In this document: piece by piece, positions 10,738 to 23,100 of the stretch
Position numbering within the stretch: the first letter of the stretch is position 1
How the letters are laid out: each line of letters opens with the position of its first letter
Origin: Membranipora membranacea
Taxonomy: Eukaryota > Bryozoa > Gymnolaemata > Cheilostomatida > Membraniporidae
DNA length: 64,000 nucleotides
Reading direction: 5' to 3'
Assembly (NCBI GenBank): GCA_914767715.1
Contig: OU612068.1
Span: 32,240,001-32,304,000, forward strand
Translations under genes and position numbers: made by a program
The notes under the pieces: generated by a model
Databases searched by the model: none
Told to the model about the DNA's origin: nothing
What the model saw: the letters and a program-made list of their open reading frames with translations, nothing else

Positions 10738-13700
10738 ATGATATCCAGGAAATATCAGCAGTATTTAAAGATTGTGGTAATCACATCGCTTTGTTGGTGT
10801 ATATTGGATGTATGGATACTAAATTACTTCAGCGGTTGCGCTAACAGTCAACCACCAGAACCGCTGCGCCATAAAGCAGCACGTGCTGCTGTTACAGAGG
10901 CTGTTACAGATATGTCAGAGGCTCATATTGATGCCAGTAATAATAACAACGATGGAGGAATAGAAAACTCGGAAGAAGTTCCAGAAGAAAATGTTAAGAG
11001 TAAAAAAGGCTTCTTTGATAACATTATCCCTGACGGTGAGTAGTCAGTCTATAATCTACACCCTTTATATTATTTAATGGTTTTTTGGCAAAGTAGAATT
11101 ACATTACACGAGGGCGTGAGAAAGGACAGAGAAGAAATAGAACCCTGATAAATTAAAATTTAACCATAAAATATATTACATATTGCATGATGAGGTGGTA
11201 AACAGAAAATAAAAAGGGACAATCCACATGATCGATATCACATTGGTCACATTTATTGGTCAGTGGTAGTTCTTAACATCAAAACAGACGCTAAGAGTAT
11301 TAATAATAATAGAATTTATTTTTGGAACGTTTAATAAAAGCGTTAAAAAAATATAAATGAGGTTTAAAGTGAATTAAAAGAAAGTATAACTTGGATAAAA
11401 CAGATACAGCATAGTTGAACACAGCTAAAAATAAATATAGGAAAGATATACACGAACACATACACATATCACACACAACCTTCTTTAATAGAGTCTAAAA
11501 CTCAGGATAATAAACTGCGGAATTTTTTGTTGACTTTCAAAATAAGTTTATGAACTAATATATCTTAGCTAGGCTGATAAAGATTTCAAGACAATAACGA
11601 TCTATCCCCAACAGTTTTCAGTCTAGTACTGTAAAAGCAAGAAAGGGTGTAAGAAAAATGATGACAATATGACAACAGTTTTCCTTGAGAAAGGTATTGG
11701 CTGGTGTGGGGTGTCGTTTAGGAATTGTCTGAGCAGTAAGTTGATTGTTCACTGCAGTTACAAGTACATTGGATATTAAGGTCAAATTTGAGACAGGGTT
11801 ATAAGAATCTAGCGAATCAACATAATATTGTTTCAGACTGAGGTGTAAAGTGCCACTCCTTGAAACTAGAGGGGATAACTCCTGTTATTGATGCTGAGTT
11901 GATTTGCTAACTTGGAATAGTGAGAATTGTCCAGATGATGGTAAATAAGGATTGGGGTATAAAGTCAAATTTAGAGCACTTCACTCTACGGAGCTTTCTA
12001 ACCTCATCAACAGACAACGAGTCAAACTGATTAAACTCTAGCTAATTTAGTTAACTGAGATTTATCTACAGTTGTTGAGCTATTTTGGCTGAAAGTGCTA
12101 ACAATCTTGTCTATTATTTCTTTGAAACAACCAGCAAATTCAGGATTCGTACCTAAACCTGAAGGCAGGGGTTTTGCATTTGGAGAGTGAGAGTTTTCAC
12201 TTGATCAAACAGCTATCTAGAATTTCCTGTTTTAATATTTCTATGAGCAAAATCCTCTTTGCGATATAGTCTAGTTTGACAGGCTTCTAGATTTGCATTT
12301 TAATATCGTTGTCATTTATTTGCAGCTCTGAAGCCAGCTAAATCAATGCCTGGTGATGGAGGTAATCGAGTAAATATACCTACAGAGCTGGAGGCAAAAT
12401 CTAAGGAGTCCTTCAAGATCAATCAGTTTAACTTAGTGGCGAGTGATTTAATGTCAATAAATCGTTCTCTCCCAGATTACAGGATGTCACAGTAAGTTCC
12501 ACTCAGACTCACACTTTCTACTCATATATGGTGTTTGATAAAATGGTCTTACTGCAAAAAGAAAGTTTGTGTTTTGATAGAACATAAGTCTTCCATCTGA
12601 TTGCAACATAGTCTAAAAATCACCTTCCTGCTCATCTGTTCATCATTCAAGGGAGTATTATCAATAACAGCTATCTGTACATACTATATTCAACCGGCTT
12701 TTCTGATGACTTTTTAATTTCTGTCCGATCTTTGAACTTTGCCTGTTTTAAAAATTTCAATATTTTGAGGACATGTTTATTTGTATGTGACACAGTTAAT
12801 GACCATAAGAGTTCACAAATGTATATACTGCAGCCTGAACATAAACACACAAGTAAGACTTGTAACTTGGCTCAAATGCATCAAATTCATGCAACAAGAT
12901 ATTACGATGTTCTAGTTTTGTAAAAGAATAATAACAAACCATCCAACTACAAGCTGAATTTGAATTTTGCAATTTTACACATGCAAAGCTTGGACTCTAA
13001 CAGAGTGCCTTTCAGCTGCTTTTTGGGGTTTGATTAAGTGCTCAAAGACAATATGTGTGATGGTACTGGAAAGTGGCAGATCTGATGATCAGTTATATGA
13101 TGTCACAACCAGCACACAACAATATTCAAGCTCAAACCTAAAATCGGAGGCTATTATTTGGAAATGTTATATCCTTGCATATTTGTTTTATTTGCTTTGT
13201 TTTAGATGTGTATCTAAAGCATCTACATATGATATAGACGTACTCCCTGATACCAGTGTTATTATAGTATTCCACAATGAAGCATGGTCGACACTACTCA
13301 GAACTGTTCATAGTGTTATAAATAGATCTCCACGAAAACTGCTCAAAGAAATCATCATGGTAGATGATGCCAGTGATCAAGGTACAGTATTTGTGATAGC
13401 TCCTGCTATTAAATAACTAACAACAATAATTAATGATTGTATTTTTGTTCGCATATTGCTCCATCTGATTGAGACCAGACTTTTGATCGAACATTTAATT
13501 TTACTCCTCACAATATTCTGAGAGAGACTGGCTTTATTCCATCATCACTCTCAACCTGTTTTGTAATAAAGATTTTATTATGAATCAGTCTGCACATATA
13601 GGCCATGTAGGTCGAACTGTGCCCCAGGATTGCCCACGAACTGTAAAATCTTTGTTCAAAACATTAGGTCTGAGATACATAGCCCTAAATGAGATTCAAT

Positions 13701-16700
13701 ATTTTATGTTACAGATCATCTGAAGCAGAGGCTAGACGACTATGTGGCTAAAATGCCGGTTCCTGTACGCATTCTCAGAACCCCTCAGAGAGGTGGCCTA
13801 ATCAGAGCTCGCTTAAAAGGTGGGGGCTGAAACAGGGGAAAATAAGATCCTCGGAGATATGATACAACCCTAGCTTAATTTGTGGTCTGAGAATAAAGAT
13901 TTCTGATAACAGGATTGCTTATATTTTACAAGTTACTGACATCTTCAACATTTGCCAATATTGAACACGCATGACCATAGACTGATGCCTGTTGCTTGCA
14001 TGTAAACCCTGTACTGTTTTGTCTACATCATGTTACACTGAGGTAGTGGCTTACTTTATACTAGTCATTTTTAGGATAGCCCTTCCACTTCTTACCTCCG
14101 AAACGTGTGATAGCCTCTTCAGAGATAAGTCAAGCGCTTAATAAATGAGTTGTTGTTAAGGCTAGCTAGGCCACACTCCAGTAAAACTTTGTGTTCCAGG
14201 TGCTAAGGCTGCCATTGGTGATGTTCTTACCTTCCTCGATGCTCACTGTGAATGTACTATAGGGTGGTTGGAACCTCTTCTTTTTGAAATACACAGGAAT
14301 AGGTAATGGTACACATATAGCTCTATACTCTTAATTTTATTTGTATTCCACGTCATTGTGATTCATAAAATTGAGGATGAACAATGCAGGCTATTGTCAA
14401 TTTTAGAAAGCGCATTTGAAACAAAAACATATTGAAATCATGATCGAATTACAAATATGCACGATGGTATCATCAATTTACAAAGAGCAAGGAGGGAGTT
14501 ATACTTTACAAGTTTAACTTTGAAGTTGTTCCCGCTTTTGATTGAGTGGGCAACTCCTAATAACACATTTCGTTCTTGCCGCATATAACTCAAATTCCAT
14601 TCATTTATTTTCAGGAGAGCTGCAGTATGTCCCATTATAGATGTGATTGATGACAATTCATTTGCATATATTAGTGGTTCTGACATGACTTGGGGTGGGT
14701 TTAATTGGAGGCTAAATTTTCGCTGGTACCCTGTACCACAACGAGAAACCAGCAGAAGAAATGGTGATAGAAGCATTCCGCTAAGGTAAACCTCGAATTC
14801 AAAAGAAATTTTTAATTTTTAGAAAAGCAATAAATTAACAGAAATGAAATATTGTGAGAGCTTGCATTAGAAGAAGTCCTGAACTGAGATATAAACAATA
14901 TTGGTTATATGTATATTATAGGAGCCCGACCATGGCTGGTGGCCTATTCTCTATAGAGAGACATTACTTTTATGAGGTTGGCTCTTATGATTCAGGAATG
15001 AATATATGGGGTGGAGAAAATCTAGAAATGTCTTTTAGAGTAAGTACTTGTGCGTATGGTTAAACATTAAGAGCACTGCAGCCATGATTTTTGTTTGCTC
15101 GGATAACGCTGACATTTTGCGTCATGATACATGCGGGTCATCAGCATAACAGGCAAGTTTACCAGAACTAGAGGCGACGTTTTTTGGTGCGATCTGTGTT
15201 TTCTACCTAGCACAATACTTGACAACATAAATTATGAGACTTTGATGTAATTTGGAAAATTGAAGGTGATTGATTCATCATGTAGCCACAGAGCTTTATG
15301 GTATATCTTTGTACTGACTCATATCTGCTTAAAAAAGGTGTCTTGCATACTACAAGATTTGTAAAAAAAAACAACTAACCTTTTCATAAGCATGTCTGAA
15401 CATAGCTATGATTTGTCTATATACTGATGATAGTTATTAAATTCATTTTTACCCTACTCCCGTTATATTACCCAGATATGGCAGTGTGGAGGAGAGGTAT
15501 TGATAGCTACTTGTTCTCGGGTCGGACATGTGTTTAGAAAGATCTCACCGTATTCTTGGCCTGGAGGTGTGGCTGCTATACTTAATCACAACACTCAACG
15601 GATAGCCGATGTCTGGATGGACGAGTATAAAGACTTCTTCTATAAAACCAACCCAGGTATCATACTTATTACTTAATATATGGAAGACGACTATTTATTT
15701 TAACAGAGAATGGCCAAATATAGAGAGATGATCATCTAACTCAATCACATCACCTTATATGGACATGTTATGAAATTTAGATTGTTGTATCTGTGTTGTG
15801 TGACAAACTGCAGTTGCAATCATTCTATCTAACTTTATATGGGAGACAAAAATGATCTGTGTCTCCATCTGAAGTAAAGTCTTACCAATAAATCTTATTT
15901 GATTGTCTATGTTATATACTCACTATCTTCAGGTGTGAAAGACACAGACCCTGGGGACATGACAGATCGTCACAATCTACGTAAAAAGCTTGAGTGTAAA
16001 TCGTTCCGCTGGTATCTAGAGAATATATATCCTGAATCTAACTTACCTCTTCAGTATGTAGCACTGGGCCAGGTAAGTTAAACTCTTGTATAATTTCATA
16101 TTTATATAATAGACAGTTTTCTGAGCCCTAATTTAAGCCTCTTTTTGGAGTTGTCCTCTCTCCAGTTTGGTACTTTTAACCCACGCCGCATAGGAATAAA
16201 GAGCTGGAAGAGGGTTATCTTGACAACCGCTTATAGTATGATAAAAATATGTCTTGATTCATCATCGGCATCATTGAAAATCCTGAGGAACAGGGTTTTC
16301 AAATCATCGGGGGCTTGAAAGCTGATGAATCTCAATTTTAGCCATTTTTTGGGCCATAAGCACCTGACAGTATTGATGAGCTGGGGAAACGATGCAGGGT
16401 AATTTATACTGATAGAGAAAAACTGCCAGATTCTGATTGCCAAACTCCCCTATGTAGGTTATTGTAATCACCTTGTATCAAAGATTGATGGCTGACTTGT
16501 ATGTTGTCTTATTTCATAAATATTATATTTATTGTCATGTTTACGACTATAGCTTAGTAGGATTTCTAGAGCAACAATAGCTATCATACTGATGTGATGG
16601 TCAGAGAGCAGAATACTACATTTAACATTATGTCATGATTTTATTTAATTTTTTGCTCTTATCTGAAATCATAAGTAGTCTTAAAAGTTTCATGTGTAGG

Positions 16701-19700
16701 ACTCATGAGTGGCTCAGATGACCCGATCTTATAATCATGCAGACATTATCAATCATATTACAATAACTAGAGGAGAGACATTTTAAAGATATATTGCAAA
16801 GCATACTGATGCATAGCAAAATATTAATAATAAAAGGTGCTTGATACGAAGATAGATACCATAGATACGAAAGTTAAAAAAATAAGTGTTATTTAGGCCT
16901 AATGGCTGATGTTTAGGTGGTCAAGCCTGAACTGTTCATCATTTAGAACAAACAACACATGATAGTGCACTTTTGTCTGATCTATATGGTGGACAGTTAC
17001 TGAGTGCTGCTGGGTCTGTGACATCACAGCCAGGTCTGACCAGATGGAGAAAGCATCCAGCTCCATCTGTAGACGGAACCATCGACTCAGCATTCTCATC
17101 TACACATATATACTGTCCAGCACTGCGATGAGCCGAATCAGTGAAGTCCTCTGTATCTCCTGGACTATGCTCATACTCAGACATGAGAAGCCCCTTGTAC
17201 TCCAGTGTCCAGGCACTAGTCGGACATCTCACTTGAGCTGGAATCATGAGCTGTGATACTCGCTGATCAGCTTCACAAACTACACACGGCGCTGTGTGAA
17301 TGTGCAAATCCTTCCCAAAAACATTTTTGTTATAATATAACCAGTATTTGACTGTTCTCAAACTTGAGTACATCCCAGTAGCCTTGTGTCCATACTGTGG
17401 GTCTTCTGGTAGACACTGGTAATTGCTTCCTCCTCCTGATGAGCGAACATCTGGTCCAGCCATTTCTCCTTTATAGATTTGACTTGATTTAGATGGGCAT
17501 GATGTTCTTCCCCAGCGGGTGTAGACTGCCCCTCCATATGTCGGTAGATTTTGTGATAACTGAGACCATTCTACAAGAGGCTAGTAGGAATGAAATCGAT
17601 CAAATATTGTCTCCAGAATGCATAGTTCATAGTATACATAGGTGTAATTTATTGTGGTTGACACTCAGCAGGTTAATTGATGCATAACCTAGGTAATATG
17701 ACCATAGATAACATTGGAGACAGACAACATGACATTTAACATGTAAGCTCTCAGTCTGACTAGCTCAGTCCCAACTCCCAGATATACTTAAAATATGATA
17801 ATATTGTTAAAATTCAGTAATGATAATAAAATATAATTATATAACAATATACATATAATATATTATATCATGTTTATGTTGGTTATTGCGAAATGTTAAG
17901 AAGGAATCTCAATGATATCTACAGTATGTTTCTTTTCTGACCTACCTTTCTTAACAGTATCATTAATCACTCCTTTGAGTAAATCTAAAGATGCAAAATC
18001 TTTACCGTCTCTACCTGGAATACCATCACGACCATCCCTTCCATCCTTCCCCTGTAAACATAGCCCAATCAGCTGTCAGTAAAGATTGCCCAATCAGCTG
18101 TCAGTAAACATAGCCCAATCAGCTGTCAGTAAACATAGCCCAATCAGCTGTCAGTAAACATAGCCCAATCAGCTATCAGTAAACATAGCCCAATCAGCTG
18201 TCGGTAAACATTGCCCAATCAGCTGTCAGTAAACATAGCCCAATCAACTGTCAGTAAACAAAGCCGAATTAGCTGTCGGTAAACATTGCCCAATCAGCTG
18301 CCAGTTAACATAGCCAAATCAGCTGTCAGTGAACATAGCCCAATCAGCTCTCAGTAAACATAGCCCAATCAGCTGTCAGTAAACATTGGCCAATCAGCTG
18401 CCAGTAAACATAGCCCAAACAGCTGTCAGTAAACATAGCCCAATCAGCTGTCAATTCAATCGTTTTAGAGTTTTTACATGTGCACTCACAGGGATTCCTG
18501 CTGGTCCTGCTGGTCCGACTGGACCTCTGAGTAATGATGACAAGTCAATCTTATCAGACGAGATAACTTCTCTCTTTTTTCTACCCTCTTCTGATGTCGA
18601 AGTCTCCTGTTCTCTGCTGCACACCTAAAATATATATGATGTCAGATTTTCAGATGGTTACTTTGGAAAGGGTCATGTCCATGGTTTATACATAAAATAC
18701 AACAAGGTTCTATAGATGTAAACCGTTACGGAGCTGTCAACTTTGCCTCTGACCATCGGGTTATGCCTCCGAAAATATCTGGTCTCACCTTCTTCAGAGA
18801 ATCCACATCCCGTTGTTGTCTGTCGTTAACTTCACTCATTCTTTCAAACTTCTGAGTAGTATAGAATGCTCCATACCCAAGCATACATATGGTCAGCACA
18901 TTCAACAACAAGCAGAAGAAGAATGCGAGCCACAGCTTATTGTGAGACCGCTGCTGTTTTGTCTCCATCTTATTTTTCACCACCACTCAGTATTGCAAGC
19001 TGACTGTCTGATGGACTTGTTGGTACTGTAGGTGGTCACTGGTTATGTCGACATCGATAGCTGTGAGCTTTATCACTAAGTAAAGTCTGATAACGCCGTA
19101 TTCCTTGCATGTTATCACATATATTATAGTGATAGTGCCTGGGGGCGTAAGAATACAAGGCACCAATGGTGAACAGTCCCACAGAGACAAAAACACATTT
19201 GTTTGTTTAAATTATGATAGAGCACTCTGCAGAAAACATACATTTTGTCCTATTATAAGCGGTTTTAAAGATAAGCCAATATCAGCTTCTTATTCTTATG
19301 CTGTGTGGGTTAAAAAGTATATGTAAAGTATATATATAAACTGTATATATTTCTACATTTATTATTAACCAACTCTGGGAGTGTGGGTTGGCAGAAAATA
19401 TCTAAAAGAGGGTTTCAGCTCTACTAAAGCTTTAAATACAGCAGCATTAAAAAGTGAAATAAGCACCTAACAGTATTGATGAGCTGGGGAAATAATGAAA
19501 ATTGATTTCAACTGAAATCAGCAAACTGCAATGTTCTGTTTGCCGCTATTATAGCATTATTTTGTCAGGGCAGACTCCCCTACTTTGGTTTATATAATCA
19601 CCTTGTACCAAAGATTGATGGCTAACTCGTCTGTTGTCTTAATTTCAGATGAAGAACCCAGTGAGTGGATATTGCCTTGATTCTGCTGGTAAGAAGTCAG

Positions 19701-21616
19701 GGGAAATGTCTCAGCTCTTCCAATGCCATGGTCAGGGAGGCAACCAGGTCTGTTAAATACTCTCAAAAAATGTCAATCTGCAGTATTCTCTCATCAATGT
19801 TCTACTAAGGGTAACTTACTCACTTCCAAATCCAACATGTCCAGTAAGCAACAATATCTGACCACAGCTGAATCACTGTTTTTATTTAAAACATGGGAGG
19901 CCATGGCTTTCAACTAATATACCATCGATAGTAACAGTTGCTAAATTGTAGCTGTTTTATCCTCGACCAATCAGCAAGCTATTCATTCATGTTAGGTATC
20001 AAAGTCGAACTTCTCTGGAAATTTGAGCTGGTTCATGTACGATCTCGATAAGTATGTAGCTGCAACTGTTCTCATATTGTAATACCACACCCAATACTGC
20101 CACCGTCCCCAAACAGTCCTCCTGTACCTAATACTTGTTACATCAGACATATAATGAGTATGTGTATGTTATATAGGCGTTCGCCCTGACAGAGGAAGGA
20201 GCTATACAGGCCGATGATACCTGTGTTTTATCACATGGAAATGTCGTCAAACTCGGCGGATGCCATTCTGCTCATGATTGGTCTTATATTAAACAGGTAA
20301 CATCCTGATTTATAGCTTTATATATATATTTTGCCATATTTAGTGTCAATGATATTCATACAAGTGACCTGAGATCACTCCCTGCTAACCCCTAACATCT
20401 CAAGTGTCAGTTCTGGCAGGTTTGTAATTCCAACAATCAACACTTTGAATTTTAGAAATTCACATCTCACACTGTATTTTGTCACTCCGTTGTATCACAT
20501 CGTAGACCTCCTCTACTGGTAGTGCTTGGTGAAAAGAAAACAATACTCATATCATATATATGTTACAATATATATTTCAGGACAAGCAGTTGAAAAGCCG
20601 AAAAGCTGGGCTTTGTTTAGCTGCAGTGGATCACAAACCAGTTTTAGGTATGTTAATTTACCAACTATAACTTATTCATGTGTTTCTCTCAGTGTGTCTC
20701 TGTCAGTTTGATATATATTAATGTTTATCAGAACCTCCATAGCCAGACACTGCTCATAGCACAGTCACAAGAAGACTTCTTTATTAATTTCATTGTGACA
20801 TTGGAAATTAAATCTTTCTCAAGTATGGGCCGGTTAGACTTTCAATTTAGGAACTTTAAAATCAACTTTTAAATCAACTTTTGAATCAATTAATCACCAT
20901 GGTAATATAATTTAAAAAATCTACGTGAACTCCAAATCCATGTACACTGTGGGTTGTACCTACTCTTTTTAGGGTTTCTAGGCCGCATGGTAACTGTTGT
21001 CTGCTCAAGCAGTAATCTCGCTCTCATTGAATCAGGACTATGGTCACGCTCCATTTATTAAATTTGATAGAATGTGAAGCTTACTCATTGCCCATAATTT
21101 AGAATCCAAAAGTTGCCTTTCAACTATAAACTCAATAATAATAATACATAATATTATATTATATATCACATTACATTATATATTATATAATATATTATAG
21201 TATATTATATGTATATATATTATATAATGTATTATAATTGATGTATGATTACTTATCATCATCAATCCGCTGCCTCGTTCCTACCCCATGTTAAAGAAAC
21301 CGTAAGGTTGATATAATATATAATTAATTAGGGCAAAAAATAAATCAAAATGATCGATATAGCAGCTTTATATTAGATACTGGGTATTTATTAAGTGATG
21401 TATCAGCCTTCAGACTTTTTCTTTCTAATCACACAGTTGTGGGAGGTAATGAATATAATATGATAATAACGCCCTGTACTTTTAAATGACGGCTATCACG
21501 GCACTATTGTTATAGTCTTAGTACTTTCATGTAAAACATATGATTATTACATTGTAGAAAAATGTATACTCGGGAAACCTAGCCAAGTGTGGGAGTTGGA
21601 CAACTTGACGAGGTGA
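10738..21616 (+). CDS. Polypeptide N-acetylgalactosaminyltransferase (GalNAc-T)
   Basis: Golgi type II membrane enzyme of family GT27 that moves GalNAc from UDP-GalNAc to Ser/Thr, starting mucin-type O-glycans. Exons: 10738-11035, 12326-12491, 13206-13381, 13715-13819, 14200-14302, 14615-14785, 14922-15039, 15476-15656, 15933-16072, 19649-19747, 20177-20296, 20581-20647, 21558-21616; sum 601 codons including stop (600 aa). Residues about 11-31 form the membrane anchor, followed by an acidic Asn-rich stem. The catalytic domain has [31 protein letters not shown], the metal-binding DAH (D262, H264), [17 protein letters not shown] (about 371) and VGHVFRK (H397). A C-terminal ricin-type lectin domain (about 487-600) keeps YCLD, GGNQ and a final [12 protein letters not shown]. 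It resembles GALNT1/13-type sequences; the exact orthologue is not fixed. Intron 9 (16073-19648) contains another gene on the opposite strand. The ATG is the first codon after an acceptor, so a 5' UTR exon is expected. Confidence 0.96.
16360..16515 (+). repeat. Duplicate of the GALNT intron 9 3' end (upstream copy)
   Basis: It shares with 19457-19640 blocks such as ACAGTATTGATGAGCTGGGG, ACTCCCCTA and AAAGATTGATGGCT in the same order and orientation. It lacks the exon that follows the downstream copy. The collagen gene lies between the two copies. Confidence 0.75.
16939..18986 (-). CDS. Type II membrane short-chain collagen (C4/spongin-type C-terminal domain)
   Basis: Four exons in transcription order: 18789-18986, 18490-18624, 17946-18051, 16939-17570; sum 357 codons including stop (356 aa). 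Residues about 18-45 ([20 protein letters not shown]) form one membrane span with a basic N-terminal side, then a short coiled stalk ([17 protein letters not shown]). Exon 2 carries GRKKREV, a furin-type site, and the first collagen triplets [12 protein letters not shown]; exon 3 continues [18 protein letters not shown]. The last exon (about 210 aa) is the Cys-rich domain of short-chain collagen C4: [53 protein letters not shown] and the terminal LSCVVCSK. Such proteins trimerise through short Gly-X-Y runs and are placed in the extracellular matrix; release by furin is inferred from the motif. The gene lies entirely inside a GALNT intron on the other strand, so both cannot be transcribed at once without overlap. 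Confidence 0.9.
18055..18454. repeat. 25-bp tandem array, 16 units
   Basis: Sixteen 25-bp units with few substitutions, inside the intron between exons 2 and 3 of the collagen-like gene (and within GALNT intron 9). Most units contain GTAAACA, CCAATCA and CAGCTG, which match the consensus cores for forkhead factors, the CCAAT box and E-boxes. The first unit overlaps the 3' splice site of collagen exon 3 (acceptor at 18052-18053 on the minus strand). Confidence 0.95.
19457..19640 (+). repeat. Duplicate of the GALNT intron 9 3' end (downstream copy)
   Basis: Partner of 16360-16515. It has about 60 extra bases in the middle and leads directly into the polypyrimidine tract and acceptor of GALNT exon 10 (exon starts 19649). 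Confidence 0.75.
21130..21240. repeat. AT-only low-complexity tract
   Basis: About 110 bp made almost only of A and T with many self-complementary TATATA/ATTATAT runs, in the last GALNT intron. It could extrude as a cruciform; no other function is seen. Confidence 0.8.
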
Positions 21617-23100
21617 TGTGATAGTAATAGTGCCTACTTCTCCATACCATGACAATACAATAACTGAACCGCCCAGTCTATGCATCTATATAAGGTACTA
21701 TTATATGGCTAGAATAATTATAAACTGCTAGAATAGTTTTTTGATTAGTTGATATTTGATTAGGAAGTGATGATTTTGATGTGATATAACCATATCTCTT
21801 CTATGTACTATTGAATGACCTCATATTTACGTATATTTATCATGTTTTAGACGTTTGACATTTTATCTCCTCCAGTTCTGCTCAAGTTCTGACACTTTTA
21901 TTTAAACCATTTATTCAACTTGACTCTTTTTTGGCTCGGTCCAGTTCTTAGAAAAGTCATTACTTACTGTTTTTACAACAACAGACCAAAAACACAATTG
22001 TGTTTTATTATATCTTGACAACATAATAAATCATCTGTGTTTTAATTGTCTTCTGCCCTATTAACGGTGTGCCCTAGATTGTTAGTGTAATTACCTTTTG
22101 AATCCTGGCTAAATAAAGCGAATACAAATGCACATCATTATAAGATAAAACTTGAGAGTTTTTGCAACATTCATCATGTCAAGAGGGATAACTCTTAGCA
22201 TTTTTAATTTGCTTAATGAAAATAGTCGACTTCTTCCTTTTCGAGTGAACGTCAGCAATACTGGCTTGGAAAGATTGTTTTGAAAATCCACAGCCTTATG
22301 GACATTCATGTCACCATGATGTTATCCAGTAGATGCAGTAGCGTCGATGGTTATAATTTGATTGAAATTATTTCCATTTCAAACCGAGAATCATATTGTA
22401 GCTTTTTTTTCTCATAATGACTCTGTTATAACGTGTACATCTAAACTTGTGGTGGATTGTACTCTGATTCAGGTCAAAAATTCCGATTCCAGACCATTCG
22501 CTCTACAGAAACCTTTTATGATTCATTACAGTAGAGGAAGCCTTGTTTATATCTAGTCATGTGTCTATTTAATTTGAAGTGGTGTCTACTTCTCTATATA
22601 AACGTCCTGTTTTTATCTTTGAGAGCTTTGAGTCATTATGTTGTTAGGATTCATCCTATTCTAGATATTGTACATGACCATCTGACCTTTCCATCTCCAT
22701 GGTGATTTAGAAGTTTTCCTGCAGTGTTTGCTTTGGGGCTACAATGAATATTTGATATAAGATTTCTTTGCCTATTAATCACACCATTACTAATCATTGA
22801 TGCATGTAAACTACGATTAGTTGGTGCGAGGAAGCGAGACTTTTACCATATCATTAACTCTTCATATGGCTAACTAACATCTACGACTGAAGAGAACTTA
22901 ATCCAGTCCCTCTACACCACAAGTGGACACTAGACTGGTTATTCAACATTACTCAAGGCTGGCATTTGGCACTCAGCTCTCAGCAACATTAGTCACAAGA
23001 TACTGCTGGAGATGCATAATTAACCTGCCATTTTGGAATCTGAAGGGAAACACTGATAATCATTGTGACAGAAGGTTCTCGCTGTGAGAGATCCGCGAAT
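21617..23100. other. Intergenic between GALNT and the LIM/KY gene
   Basis: Contains the GALNT 3' UTR, with AATAAA at 22112-22117 as a possible poly(A) signal, and presumably the promoter and 5' UTR of the LIM/KY gene, whose ATG is at 23101. No further gene seen. Confidence 0.45.

Larger units (their letters stand above)
16073..19648 (+). other. GALNT intron 9, host of a nested gene
   Basis: This 3.6-kb intron separates the catalytic part from the lectin part of GALNT. It contains the antisense collagen-like gene (16939-18986), a 25-bp tandem array (18055-18454), and two diverged copies of one sequence: about 16360-16515 and about 19457-19640. The second copy runs up to the acceptor of exon 10. 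Confidence 0.8.

Noticed and set aside
12967-13416. 149-codon frame taken as a gene of its own
   Set aside because: Only its 3' part (13206-13381) is real: GALNT exon 3. The remainder is intron read-through.
16231-16443. Minus-strand frame beside the nested collagen gene
   Set aside because: Overlaps the duplicated intron segment; no homology or splice support.
18055-18454. CRISPR-like array
   Set aside because: Units are contiguous 25-bp tandem repeats without unique spacers, in an animal intron.
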